A stretch of 64,000 nt of DNA from Perkinsela sp. pyNocScin1 (lineage: Eukaryota; Euglenozoa; Kinetoplastea; Prokinetoplastida; Perkinselidae), in contig CAXHTR010000001.1 of NCBI GenBank assembly GCA_964019655.1, positions 744,001 to 808,000 of the forward strand. Direction: 5' to 3'. The translations under genes and the position numbers were made by a program. Of this stretch, positions 1-9,336 are shown in pieces. The notes beneath the pieces were generated by a model. That model had not been told where the DNA came from. It did not search any database and saw nothing but the letters and a program-made list of their open reading frames with translations. Each line of letters starts with the position of its first letter. Positions within the stretch are counted from its first letter, which is position 1.

Positions 1-114
1 CTTCTCGCTGGCAACGCCTTTGACCTGCCCGATGCGGAATGTTTGCCAGACTGTGTGGAGACAAAGCTTTCACCACAAGCTTGGAGTACAACCATGAGAG
101 ATAACATGCCATGA
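1..114 (+). CDS. C-terminal end of an LRR protein (cut by window edge)
   Basis: Frame 1 is open from the first base and reads LLAGNAFDLP, then a short non-repeat tail ending in TGA at 112-114. The LAGNAF motif matches the last repeat of the LRR proteins that follow, where the asparagine-containing loop sits near the C-terminus. Only about 37 residues are visible, so signal peptide, cap and repeat number are unknown. It lies about 90 bp upstream of the next LRR gene on the same strand, as expected for a tandem LRR array in one transcription unit. Assignment rests on the short motif and context. Confidence 0.55.
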   Translation, partial: LLAGNAFDLPDAECLPDCVETKLSPQAWSTTMRDNMP

Positions 115-199
115 AGTGAAGACACTGGCACATGCCAAGTGCGAATAAAATGGAAACCCAAAATGTAACGGAATCCTCAACTTTCCTTAATTCTATAGA

Positions 200-1678
200 A
201 TGCTCTCTGCTTTTCTCACAGCAGACACAGGGCTCGGCCGCGTCGATGCGTCGCTCCTGCCCGAGCAGGCCCTCCTCGAGCTCATGGCCAGCGGGCTCTC
301 CGAAGCCTATCAACAAAAGTTTCAGAACGAGTCAGGCGACTTCTTTGACATCTGCAACTGGTTCGGTGTAACGTGCAACGCCGATAAGAACGTCACTGCC
401 GTCAGATGGAGCCATCTGGAGGCAGGCGAGCTCTCGCTCGCGTCGCTGCCGCAGCATCTGGAGATTGTAATGCTCACGGGCAGCTATGGGTCGACGCTGC
501 GTGGAACGCTTTACTGTGAAAAGCTCCCGACCAGCCTCATAGAGCTCAGTTTGATCAATGTCCAGCTCCAGGGCGTCGTGGACTTCGCGGCCATGCCCCG
601 CACGCTGCAGACCGCACAGCTCGCGAGCGCGCAGTTCGAGGGGTCAATGAATGCTCTGTCTCTCCCAGCGGGCCTCACGCTTCTTCGGCTTTCTGCAAAT
701 CGTTTTAGCGGCTCCGTGGACTTCACTGCGCTGCCTGCATCTCTCCAGTTTCTGTTCCTCGACCAGAACCAGCTCACGGGGACCGCTAACCTCGAAAAAC
801 TCCCAAGCGGCCTCCAGAGCTTTACGATACAGGGGAACCAGTTTGCGGGCAGTGTGAACCTGACCAAGCTGCCAGCTAAACTGGAAGAGCTTCACCTCGA
901 AAACAACAAATTTTTGGGGTCCCTCGACCTCACCTGCCTGCCGCCGCTCTTGGAGGGCCTCAATGTCTCTGAAAACGCTTTTATGGGCCAAGTGTGCCTC
1001 AATGTGCTCCCGAGGGGCCTCACTGAGCTTGAAGTCGGACTGAACACACTTTCGGGCAGCGTTGACATCGCAGCTCTACCCCCGAGCCTCTCAAGCCTAA
1101 GCGTTCGCGTCAACGATTTTGCAGGGACGCTCAAGCTCGAGGAGCTTCCCGAGGGTCTATTCGGTGTCTGCATGAACAACAACAAGTTTGAGGGCTCAGC
1201 GAATCTCACGGCGCTCCCGCAGATGCTCAATGTCCTCTACCTCAGCTGGAACCGCCTTTCGGGAACCATCGACCTGCAGCTGCTCCCGGATGATCTCGAG
1301 GAGCTGCACCTCTCCCACAACGAGTTTCACGGGACAATCAGCCTCCAGGCGTGCCCCGAGTTCATGCGCGAGCTGAATCTCGACAACAACGGCTTTCACG
1401 GGGTCTTCCCGTTCGAATCGCTCGCCGAGGGCTTCGCCATCCTGCGGCTGTCGCACAATGCCTTCGAGGGAGAAATCGGAGCTGACTCGTTCCCACAGCA
1501 GGCTGAAGACCTTGAGCTCGACGGCAACAAATTTACGGGGAAGATCGACTACGCAGCGCTTCCTGAGAGCCTTATGAAGCTCACGCTGCAGGGCAACCCG
1601 CTCGACGGGCCGCACCACGACGTCGATCGGTTTGCGTCTGAGGCACAGGAGGAAGTTGGTCCTCGAACCCTGGACTGA
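200..1678 (+). CDS. secreted leucine-rich-repeat protein, 492 aa
   Basis: The protein starts with a very short hydrophobic leader (MLSAFLTAD), then the family motif LGRVDASLLPEQALLELM, then a cap containing CNWFGVTC, which resembles the plant-type LRRNT pattern CxWxGVxC. From about residue 90 to 470 it is a regular array of 23-residue repeats (LPxxLxxLxLxxNxFxGxxxLxx), about 16 in all. There is no C-terminal membrane anchor. The ATG at 200 lies one base after TTCTATAG, a plausible trans-splice acceptor; a second pyrimidine-AG lies inside the leader. The function is not known from sequence; extracellular binding or adhesion is inferred from the LRR fold and leader. It has the longest repeat array among the complete genes here. 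Confidence 0.85.
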   Translation: MLSAFLTADTGLGRVDASLLPEQALLELMASGLSEAYQQKFQNESGDFFDICNWFGVTCNADKNVTAVRWSHLEAGELSLASLPQHLEIVMLTGSYGSTLRGTLYCEKLPTSLIELSLINVQLQGVVDFAAMPRTLQTAQLASAQFEGSMNALSLPAGLTLLRLSANRFSGSVDFTALPASLQFLFLDQNQLTGTANLEKLPSGLQSFTIQGNQFAGSVNLTKLPAKLEELHLENNKFLGSLDLTCLPPLLEGLNVSENAFMGQVCLNVLPRGLTELEVGLNTLSGSVDIAALPPSLSSLSVRVNDFAGTLKLEELPEGLFGVCMNNNKFEGSANLTALPQMLNVLYLSWNRLSGTIDLQLLPDDLEELHLSHNEFHGTISLQACPEFMRELNLDNNGFHGVFPFESLAEGFAILRLSHNAFEGEIGADSFPQQAEDLELDGNKFTGKIDYAALPESLMKLTLQGNPLDGPHHDVDRFASEAQEEVGPRTLD

Positions 1679-2163
1679 TAGTAGAGCACGACTACTACTT
1701 CAAGTAAAACTGATGATGCCTTATTAAGAAGCGTTCACGAAGTGGGGTGACCTTAGTGCGATTTATTTTCCGAAACGAAATCAATACGACAATTCATCCG
1801 GGGGATCTCGTACGACTGCAAACTGGATTGAAAAGCAAGTGTGTCAGTCTTGCTTCAGTGGAGAGTGAATTTTTTCAAAGTGCTGGGGCCACTCATCTAC
1901 GCCTCAGGGGTAATCCCCCCAAATGTATAGTTCGAGCAATTCCCAGGCACAGAACCATCTCCATTCGAAGGATTGCCAGAGGTACAACTCATTTTCCTGG
2001 ATTTCCCATTCTCGTGTGTTTCCACAAATTTTGCACACAATCCATGACCAAAAGTAACCCCACCACCACTTTATGCGAGCGCCTCATGTAAAATTTGTTC
2101 GAGAACTTACGAGCTTTCCTATATCCAAAACTTTTACTCTCTCTTTTCAAGCCTTTTACGCAC
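1679..2163 (+). other. intergenic spacer, no supported gene
   Basis: The only long open frame, on plus at about 1747-2091, lacks an ATG and resembles no family. The last 35 bases hold the pyrimidine tract and AG that probably form the acceptor of the next LRR gene. Nothing else recognisable is seen. Confidence 0.5.
2131..2151 (+). promoter_or_regulatory. probable trans-splice acceptor (polypyrimidine tract + AG)
   Basis: A CT-rich run ending in TTTTCAAG lies 12 bases before the ATG at 2164. The same arrangement precedes many starts in the window and was used to choose this start over the upstream non-ATG extension of the frame. Confidence 0.5.
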
Positions 2164-2874
2164 ATGATTGCATCCCTCATTCTGCACGTTTCTCTTTCTG
2201 ACCCATCTGTGCACGAGGCAGTCGACCCACAGGTGATTGAGCATCAGCGCAGGTGCATGAAGGAAGTCGTCAAGTCCCGGCGATTCAACTACCTCAGACA
2301 GGCGCTCGAAGGCATGCGCCTCATAGAAACCGGTGCGCCCATCAACGACCCCTGCATCTGGGCTGGCGTCCAGTGCATCGGCGGCCTCGTCGATGAAATC
2401 ACCTGGGATCTCAATTCGCTCGTGCTGGTGCACAGCGCCGACTTTCTACCACCGACGCTACGCCGGGTAACTTTCCTCGGGCGCCACATGCAAAATCATT
2501 TCCCATCGCGGTACCTCCCACGGTCAATCGAGTTTGTCTGGATGGAGAACTGCAAGATCAATGGTATTCTGGATCTCAGTGGTGTGCCGGAAAAGCTCAG
2601 TGAGCTGTACTTGCCGTACAACTGGCTGCAAGGGACAGTGGTCATTCACCACATACCGCCGCGTGTCCGCTGCGTGGATCTGCGGCACAACGATCAAATT
2701 TCTCACGTCCGTGTGCTCAACTCGGGTCTCTCGACCACTTTGCAATACATTTTATTCGGCGGAGAAAAGCAGCCTGTGCTTTCTCCTCTTGGGAAGCATG
2801 AGAAGAGCGTCGACAGTCGCGTGCGCATAGGCCCGACGAAGATCAAGTACGATCCGCCAAATTCAGAATTATGA
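2164..2874 (+). CDS. short LRR protein, second subfamily, 236 aa
   Basis: The leader is MIASLILHVSLSDPS. A charged alpha-helical stretch follows (about residues 20-55), then the cap motif CIWAGVQC and about five degenerate LRRs ending with HIPPRVRCVDLRHNDQIS. This differs from the large LRR proteins: there is no LGRxD motif after the leader, the repeats are fewer, and the last repeat is followed by a short basic tail. The open frame extends further upstream but begins without ATG; the ATG at 2164 follows a strong pyrimidine-AG. Similar proteins occur at 5754, 15294, 19329, 25887 and 42995. Probably secreted; the ligand is unknown. Confidence 0.75.
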   Translation: MIASLILHVSLSDPSVHEAVDPQVIEHQRRCMKEVVKSRRFNYLRQALEGMRLIETGAPINDPCIWAGVQCIGGLVDEITWDLNSLVLVHSADFLPPTLRRVTFLGRHMQNHFPSRYLPRSIEFVWMENCKINGILDLSGVPEKLSELYLPYNWLQGTVVIHHIPPRVRCVDLRHNDQISHVRVLNSGLSTTLQYILFGGEKQPVLSPLGKHEKSVDSRVRIGPTKIKYDPPNSEL

Positions 2875-3204
2875 GGGCACGCGTTGGGGGTCGAGCACGC
2901 AGATTCAAGCGTAAAATTTTGGTTTACCAAAAGGGTCGTCTATGTGATTTTGAAAGAATTTCCTTTATCTCAGATTTCATGCCAAAATTTTTCGGATGTT
3001 AATTTTTGAGAAAGCAAAAAAGTGTCATTTCAGTGCTGCAAAGTAAAAGTTGTATGGGGAAAACTTCTATACTTTGAAAAAGTATCTTGTAAGAATTGAT
3101 TACCCTCCGGTGAGCTCCGTTTGTAGGATCTTTCCTAGTTAATCTTCATTCAGAGTGGCTCATACCTCCACTTGTTCTGCTATCTTTACGAGTAAAGCTT
3201 CTAA
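2875..3204 (+). other. intergenic spacer
   Basis: AT-rich sequence with no coding frame of note. The CTTGTTCTGCTATCTTTACGAG stretch just before the next ATG, shown here only as its ending TTTACGAG, is a likely splice acceptor for the LRR gene at 3205. Confidence 0.45.
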
Positions 3205-3906
3205 ATGCTGTTGTTCGCTACTATACACGCCGCTGACAGCCCTCTTGGGCGCGTCGATCGCACATCACTCTCCGACCGAGCGCTTGTGGAGCTCCTCGTC
3301 GAGCACTTCAGCGACTGGGAGATGTTCCTCGACGAGAACGGCGCGTACTTTGACATCACGCTCTGGGAGGACTTTGCTTTTGACGCGAGCGGCGCGGTCA
3401 CTCATATCGCACTCGACGCGCACTTTGACGCAATGGTGAGTGGATCAATCGACTTCCAGTACGTCCCAGCCAGTGCTGTCATGTTCAACATCGCTAATAG
3501 ACGGCTCGAAGGGTCCCTCGATACAAGCATTCTACCGCATCCTCTCAAATATCTCTTCGCGCGATATAACAAGCTGTCAGGTGGCTTCGACTGCACCAGC
3601 TTGCCCCCCGCGATGAGTGTTGTCGACATTTCGTACAACTGCTTTCAAGGGGAGCTCGACTTCACAGCTTTGCCAGTATCGATTCATAAGATGCACCTGC
3701 GTGTGAATAATTTTTTGGGAACTATAGATGTTTCAGCGTGTCCTGAAGGCATGCGGGAGATCGACTTACGCCAGAATTCCATTGCTTGTGTCATCGCAAA
3801 AGTATCGAGCGACATCCCAGTTGTCCGATTGGATGGGAATAAATTGGAAAACGGCGTGCAAGATGTGAATGGCGACAAACTCGTAAATCCGAGGATAATC
3901 GCCTAG
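3205..3906 (+). CDS. secreted LRR protein, 233 aa
   Basis: The leader MLLFATIHAAD is followed by SPLGRVDRTSLSDRALVELL, the family signature. The cap reads DITLWEDFAFD, so both cap cysteines seen in the 200-1678 protein are missing. About six 23-residue LRRs follow, with typical asparagine-ladder positions (YNKLSG, YNCFQG, VNNFLG). The ATG at 3205 is preceded by a pyrimidine-AG. The protein ends in a short Asn/Asp/Val tail with no anchor. Secreted LRR protein; role unknown. Confidence 0.8.
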   Translation: MLLFATIHAADSPLGRVDRTSLSDRALVELLVEHFSDWEMFLDENGAYFDITLWEDFAFDASGAVTHIALDAHFDAMVSGSIDFQYVPASAVMFNIANRRLEGSLDTSILPHPLKYLFARYNKLSGGFDCTSLPPAMSVVDISYNCFQGELDFTALPVSIHKMHLRVNNFLGTIDVSACPEGMREIDLRQNSIACVIAKVSSDIPVVRLDGNKLENGVQDVNGDKLVNPRIIA

Positions 3907-4008
3907 TTGAGTTTATGATGGCTTGTTTCCTGTGCAAATTTGAGTTTTTGTCTTTTATGCACTTTGCATTCCTTCATTGCAGTCCCATTTCGAACGCAAT
4001 CGAATACA

Positions 4009-5388
4009 ATGCCCAAGCTTTTCCTTTTTGCATGCAGCGACGGACTACACCTCGGCCGGCTCGACTATGACAGCATGCCCCAGCAGGCCCTCATGGAGAT
4101 GTTTGTCTCTGGCATTACGGATGTACATGAGTTTCAGGATGCCCATGACAATTTCAAAGAGAGTTGCGAATGGCCAGGCGTCAAGTGTACGACGAATGAA
4201 GTCAAAGAAATCACCTGGGGGTCTCCGAGACCCCTGGCCCTCCGTGGAACACTGAACTTTCAGTTCGTGCCGCAATCAGTCACGTACCTTCAAATCGATG
4301 GTATGAATCTACCAGGGTTAATCGACTTTGCACTTCTACCAGCGCAGCTCGAGGTCATTGAGGCGTTTGAAAACCAGCTGACAGGATCGCTGGACGGCAT
4401 TCACCAGCTCTATCAAGCCCGCGATATCTTATTCCATAGCAACCGACTCGCGGGCTCTATTTTTACGGATCGCCTCCCGCGCACACTAATTTTTATTCGC
4501 TTATGCGACAATGCTTTTGTTGGAGACCTCGACCTGAGCAAACTACCGCCAAATCTAATTTGTTTCGTTGCCCAAGACAATCAGCTGTGCGGGTCGCTTG
4601 ACCTCACGGCGCTGCCACCGAATCTTGAGGAATTTTCCCTTGGAACAAATCAATTTACGGGAAATATTGATCTTTCCAGGCTACCAGCATCATTGCGCGA
4701 GCTCATTCTTTGTCAAAATATGCTTTCGGGGAATATCGATCTCACTCAATTGAGCCCGGAGCTCGAGCAGCTGAGTATGTTCACCAATCGACTCTATGGG
4801 AGTGTCGATCTTGGTAGCCTGCCCGGTACACTGTCAGTTCTCTATCTCAGTGAAAACAGAATCAGTGGGACACTTTCCACAGAAAAACTCCCGATCGCCC
4901 TCCAATATATAGACGTGAGCAACTGCGGGCTGAGCGGCACACTTGACCTGACACGCCTGCCTCATGGACTCCAGGACCTTCAAGGTGGCTACAACATCAT
5001 GCACGGCAGCTTGAATCTCGAGCACCTCCCAGCGACACTTCAAGACATGCGCATTCCCAAAAATCATTTTACAGGAGATATTTGCCTCAAAAAACTGCCA
5101 GCAACCATGCTGTATCTCGGCGTCAGGAACAACTCGCTCTCAGGCAGCGTGGACCTGACTGCGCTGCCGGACGGCCTCGTGTCGCTGAGCCTCCGGGTGA
5201 ACAAATTTTCGGGGACGATAGACCTCAGCCACCTGCCACAAACTTTGAAGGAGCTCTTTCTGCAAGATAACCTGTTTACGGGGGAGGTCAACATTTCGAG
5301 TATCCCAGATAGCCTTGTAAAGCTCACGCTCTCGGGGAATCTGTTCACGCCGATACTTACGAGTAAGAACGCCAAGATTGAGATTTAG
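4009..5388 (+). CDS. secreted LRR protein, 459 aa
   Basis: The leader MPKLFLFACSD precedes LHLGRLDYDSMPQQALMEMF and a cysteine-containing cap (SCEWPGVKC). About 15 LRRs of 23 residues follow, with the canonical LP...L..L.L..N...G..DL. The frame is open from 3940, but the ATG at 4009 lies 28 bases after TTCATTGCAG, a good acceptor, and gives the short leader seen in sister genes. There is no transmembrane tail. It is close in design to the 200-1678 gene and probably a tandem paralogue. Confidence 0.85.
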   Translation: MPKLFLFACSDGLHLGRLDYDSMPQQALMEMFVSGITDVHEFQDAHDNFKESCEWPGVKCTTNEVKEITWGSPRPLALRGTLNFQFVPQSVTYLQIDGMNLPGLIDFALLPAQLEVIEAFENQLTGSLDGIHQLYQARDILFHSNRLAGSIFTDRLPRTLIFIRLCDNAFVGDLDLSKLPPNLICFVAQDNQLCGSLDLTALPPNLEEFSLGTNQFTGNIDLSRLPASLRELILCQNMLSGNIDLTQLSPELEQLSMFTNRLYGSVDLGSLPGTLSVLYLSENRISGTLSTEKLPIALQYIDVSNCGLSGTLDLTRLPHGLQDLQGGYNIMHGSLNLEHLPATLQDMRIPKNHFTGDICLKKLPATMLYLGVRNNSLSGSVDLTALPDGLVSLSLRVNKFSGTIDLSHLPQTLKELFLQDNLFTGEVNISSIPDSLVKLTLSGNLFTPILTSKNAKIEI

Positions 5389-5753
5389 TCGGGGTTTTCC
5401 AGGAGTGGGGATGTGGGCCATCGAGAGAACCAGATGATAGCATCGTTTTCAGGACGTTTTCTTTCGATCATAAGTTTTGGGGCCGTTAAGAGCTCAAAAT
5501 TACGAGGGGTCATGTTGGTCGACGAGGGGTGTTTTATGGTCGACGGTAGTGATATACTGGGCTGATTTGTCGCTGAAAATAGTGATAAGCATTACAAGGC
5601 ATCCATTCATTATGGACATGCGCCTTGCTCGTCAAGAATAACCACGCTCGTCAAGATAATTTTTGATTTAGAAGTGATGATAGCATTGTATTTCATGCGT
5701 ATCACAAAGAAATCTTAGTGAATGCGCCCATCTCATTTCATCAAATCCAAAAA
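5389..5753 (+). other. intergenic spacer
   Basis: No gene is seen. It contains a local near-repeat (ACGAGGGGT followed by GTCGACGAGGGGTG around 5500-5530). It ends with a weak acceptor (ATCTTAG at about 5711-5717) before the next LRR gene. Confidence 0.4.
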
Positions 5754-6392
5754 ATGTACGCGCTCTTCGCCGCCCTTCCCCTGTTGATCTCGACCAGTGA
5801 CGTCAAGACCCGCCTGGCGTACCAAGAGCTTGACCTAGCGCGCTTTTTCCAAAAGATCGAGCGAGGATTTTATAACGAAGCTGCCTCTGGGCGAATTCCC
5901 TATCGTAACATGGAAATATTCGTCAAATCCCGAAAAGGCTTCGTCCAAGAGGTCGACGTTCACTACAAATCGTTCGGTGATTTTTCGATATCGGACCTCC
6001 CAGCCACAGTGCGGCGGATTTCCATCACAGAGTGCGGCCAGAATTATCAGCTGGAGACGCGACTGCTCCCGCGCGAGCTCAGGACCTTGAACATGGAGTC
6101 GAACCACATCTTCGGGACTGTGGACCTCCAGAGCCTGCCGCACAAGATCGTCAAGTTTGATGTAAAGCGGAACCTCATCACTGGCCCAGTCGTCCTATCG
6201 GGTCTGCCACCCTTCCTCGAGATCATTGATCTATCCGATAACGATATAGAGCAAAAGGTTGTGTACTACGAGCACATACCCGAGCACATCGCGTTCATCA
6301 ACCTTCGGAACAACAAGATAGGGGACATCCAGCAGGTCGATGGGCTCGAGACCGACAGGCGGATTTATAGTTATTCTTATAAAAGGATTTAG
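5754..6392 (+). CDS. short LRR protein, second subfamily, 212 aa
   Basis: A clear signal peptide (MYALFAALPLLISTS) is followed by a helical charged region. Four to five LRRs then read ISDLPATVRRISITECGQNY, LETRLLPRELRTLNMESNHI, VDLQSLPHKIVKFDVKRNLI and a final HIPEHIAFINLRNNKI. The layout is shared with the genes at 15294, 19329 and 25887 (ECGQNYQ/SCNQDYA/QSAQHYE, then a LPR motif and NxIFG). The longer frame from 5718 starts with GTG, so the ATG at 5754 is preferred. Probably secreted. Confidence 0.75.
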   Translation: MYALFAALPLLISTSDVKTRLAYQELDLARFFQKIERGFYNEAASGRIPYRNMEIFVKSRKGFVQEVDVHYKSFGDFSISDLPATVRRISITECGQNYQLETRLLPRELRTLNMESNHIFGTVDLQSLPHKIVKFDVKRNLITGPVVLSGLPPFLEIIDLSDNDIEQKVVYYEHIPEHIAFINLRNNKIGDIQQVDGLETDRRIYSYSYKRI

Positions 6393-6486
6393 GTAGGTGT
6401 GATACATAGAAAAATAAAATATGAGGGAGTAGATTTTTTGTGTGCATGCGGTGCAAAAATGTGATGTCTTTTGCTTCATTTCTATA

Positions 6487-6494
6487 GTTTATAC
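6487..6494. repeat. 8-bp target-site duplication A, left (GTTTATAC)
   Basis: The octamer GTTTATAC directly abuts the left end of element copy 1 and recurs at 7569-7576, directly after its right end. An 8-bp duplication is typical of hAT-superfamily insertion. Confidence 0.85.
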
Positions 6495-7568
6495 CAATGT
6501 TTCACCGATTTTTCGAGAAAAAATAACTGCGACCCCCTGTCCAGATTCCAACAGGACAGATGGGGGGGGGTAAATGTTGTGATTATTTTTAGTTCGAATC
6601 TTGTTTACATGTTTTCATCTCTCATCGTTCTGTAAATTTTTCGCAACGATATCCAAGGAAGGTTTCACAAAAAATTCTGCGTACCTGCTAGGAGCCTTGA
6701 CGCCCGCCATAAGGTTTGCGATTTCAAGCTGTGCTAGAATCAGAGTACTTGCGAGAGTAACCGTGAAGTCTCAAGCCGTGAGATTGTTCTTTTTTTCCAG
6801 CACTTTACGTCTCAGGTATTGCTTCTTGAGGTCATATTTCTTTATTTGTGTATTTTGGATCTTCTTTTTGATACGCGTTGAAGTGTCGCAAGCAGTTGTT
6901 GTTCGCCAATGAGGCACTGGGGATAGGGTCAGTTTTCCGCTTCCTCTTGCCCTGAAGTAAAGCTTCATTCATGCAGAGGTACACCCCCCCCCCATATCCC
7001 AACCTCTTTCGCGTGTTTGATCAAACTTTATAACCCCATATGCATAAAGCCATTCATAAAAGCACTGTTGGGTGTCCTCTTCATTCGAATCGCCCTCTTG
7101 TCTTGCTATCACCTCTTCACTGCGATCCACTTGAATCTGGATACCTTCAGGTGCAGCAGTAGAATGATCTTTCTCTCGATTTTCTGATATAGCACTTGTG
7201 CGAGTGTCTTCCATTATCACGCTCTGTGACGCGTGACCTTCTGTGTCATTCACCTGAGTTGGGACTGAGCTGGTCTCATCCGCGATTTCTTCATCTGTGC
7301 TTTGTGTACTTTGCGCAGCTGATTTTATCTACTTTGATAGATTAAGCTGACTGGCGATATCTCTGACATATCTTTTCATTATTGATTTTATCGATGCGTA
7401 GAGTTAGTTACAGGTCATGGAAAACAAATTTCACTTTCCACAACTCCAAATTGAACGCCCCCTCCCCAGCAATTTTTCTGATCCAAACCAAAAAATTTCA
7501 AAATTGCCCTCTCGGAAAATAACTGCGACCCCCATTTGGGGGTCGTGACCCCCAAAAATGAAACATTG
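6495..7568. mobile_element. hAT-like non-autonomous transposon, copy 1
   Basis: This 1,074-bp element begins CAATGTTTCA and ends TGAAACATTG, perfect 10-bp terminal inverted repeats. CAATG fits the YARNG consensus of hAT ends. It is flanked by an 8-bp target duplication. Sub-terminal sequences at both ends carry AAAATAACTGCGACCCCC and potential hairpins (CTGTCC...GGACAG on the left, GACCCCCA-TT-TGGGGGTC on the right). Inside are homopolymer runs (9 G near 6550, 10 C near 6985) and only short open frames; no transposase domain is recognisable. It is therefore probably a deletion derivative or MITE-like element mobilised in trans. Confidence 0.8.
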
Positions 7569-7576
7569 GTTTATAC
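7569..7576. repeat. 8-bp target-site duplication A, right (GTTTATAC)
   Basis: Exact match to 6487-6494, directly after the right terminal inverted repeat of copy 1. Confidence 0.85.
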
Positions 7577-8060
7577 CGAGAGACTGAAATGCCATAGACA
7601 TCTTCGATATCTATGAGGTCTGTGGGGCAGATGTTCTTGATCATTTAACGGGCTGCGTATCTTGAGGCTTAAATATTGGGATTTTTTGGTCTTTCATGTT
7701 GCATTTGCATCTTGATCGTCCTTGTCTTGTTCTCCGATGAACGAATTGCATCTTGGAAAACCCTATTATATAGGTTTTAGGGCAAAAGGGCATTACCATA
7801 TGCACTGTTCGATTTTATGATGGCCAATACAATGAAGATTGAACCCGTATGATCCGAAGAGCGAGGTCATATTCAAAGGATTTTCTGCCCCAGCTCTCTG
7901 AGGTATGGATGAATCTGAGAGAAAAGACATACATCTTTTTCGCGATGGATAAGGCTGAGGACTTAAAGAATTAAAAAATACATTCAGTCAGGTTATACGC
8001 CTTTGCAGCTCTATCATTTTTTTCATCAAAGTAAAATTCAATTCGCAATCATTTGTGACT
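7577..8060 (+). other. spacer between element copy 1 and LRR gene
   Basis: About 480 bp of AT-rich DNA with no gene seen. CATTTTTTTCATCAAAG near 8015-8032 is a likely splice acceptor for the LRR gene. The region is repeated at 10419-10902 as part of the 2,842-bp tandem duplication. Confidence 0.5.
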
Positions 8061-8852
8061 ATGACACAAATTTGTCTCGGTAGCCCTGTGCCCTTTTTCG
8101 TCGTATTTCACCTTGGCTTTACTCATCCAATGCACTACATCCTTTTCACATTCCAAGCGGACTCACCCATCGGGAGATTCGACGCATCGATGATGTCGCA
8201 GCAGCAGAAGATGGAGATGCTTGTCGCAGACATCGACCAGCGAGCGATTTTCATGGATGACGACACTTTCAAAGATATTCAAGCGTGGGAGGGCCTGTTG
8301 TTCGAAGCTGACAATCTCGTCCGTATCAACTGGGCCTGGAGACGCTTCACCGGCCGCATACACCTCCAGTACCTCCCGGAGACCCTTATGTACATCGACA
8401 TGGGCGTCTGCAAGCTCGCAGGGAAAATCGAGACGTCCCTTCTACCGCCCAAAATGCGCCACTTCAATGTTTTCCGCAATGCTTTTATGGGAACTGTGGA
8501 CCTGACAGCGCTTCCGCCGGAAACTGACACGTTTGGATGCTCGACGAACAGCCTGCGGGGATCCATCGAGATCACGCGGCTCCCTGATCCGCTCCGCAGC
8601 CTCAATCTCTCGAGCAATGTGCTGAGCGGGTCCATCGACCTCTCGCGCCTGCCGCTGCGCATGGAGAAGCTCATGCTGCACTCGAACCGGCTGAGTGGGG
8701 TGCTTTGCTTCGACGGTCTCCCGGCGTCCATGACGTGCCTTTTCCTCGGAAGAAATCAATTTTCGGGGAGCGTTGTGCTGGTAAAGCGCCCAGACCTTAA
8801 TTTCCAGATTGATGGCAACCCTATTCACGTGATGCTCGTAGACGATGTTTGA
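8061..8852 (+). CDS. secreted LRR protein, duplicated copy 1, 263 aa
   Basis: The hydrophobic leader runs over about 33 residues from the ATG at 8061; an internal ATG at 8130 would give the short leader (MHYILFTFQAD) usual in the family. Then come SPIGRFDASMMSQQQKMEML and a cysteine-free cap (DIQAWEGLLFE), followed by about seven LRRs. I prefer 8061 because it is the first ATG after the strongest acceptor (TTTTTTTCATCAAAG), but 8130 is a fair alternative. The gene sits between two copies of a hAT-like element and is identical to the gene at 10903-11694. Confidence 0.8.
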   Translation: MTQICLGSPVPFFVVFHLGFTHPMHYILFTFQADSPIGRFDASMMSQQQKMEMLVADIDQRAIFMDDDTFKDIQAWEGLLFEADNLVRINWAWRRFTGRIHLQYLPETLMYIDMGVCKLAGKIETSLLPPKMRHFNVFRNAFMGTVDLTALPPETDTFGCSTNSLRGSIEITRLPDPLRSLNLSSNVLSGSIDLSRLPLRMEKLMLHSNRLSGVLCFDGLPASMTCLFLGRNQFSGSVVLVKRPDLNFQIDGNPIHVMLVDDV

Positions 8853-9328
8853 GACTGAAATCATTGATGGTACAGGGGTTGTTGAAGTCACGGAACGACC
8901 GAAGGGTATTTGACCTGTCAGATGTAATGTGAAGAAATTTCATCAAATGGGCGGTTGGAGAGCGTTGATTGTATTGTGTGCGAATTTTGATAGTATTTTA
9001 GTGCGCAGATAATGCGTTCGCTTTTCTTTTTTCTAAATTACTACTTCATACATGCCGGCACAGAGGACGTAAAGTGGTACTGAACGAGTAATGCAACAGA
9101 TAAATATTTCGATTTGAACATTGAAATCTGAGCCATTGAGGTCGGATTTTTCTTTTGCGCTTTCGATCGAAAACACACAAATCAATGCATCAGATCATTC
9201 GCATATAAACCTTATTGATGTTGAAAATTGGCTATGCGCTCGTAGGTAGTTATTGAGAGATTTCGCAGACTATAAAAAATATGAGACGAGCACACGCAAA
9301 CGCACCGCAAGTTGAAAAACTTGTCTTT
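8853..9328 (+). other. 3' spacer of LRR copy 1
   Basis: AT-rich, no gene seen. Repeated at 11695-12170. It ends directly in the ATCTATAT octamer that flanks the next element copy. Confidence 0.5.
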
Positions 9329-9336
9329 ATCTATAT
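9329..9336. repeat. target-site octamer of site B (ATCTATAT), left of copy 2
   Basis: Copy 2 has ATCTATAT on its left but GTTTATAC on its right (10411-10418). The two flanks do not match each other; they match sites B and A, marking copy 2 as a recombinant. Confidence 0.85.

Noticed and set aside
1747-2091. A 114-codon plus-strand frame between LRR genes
   Set aside because: No ATG, no family resemblance, AT-rich spacer composition.
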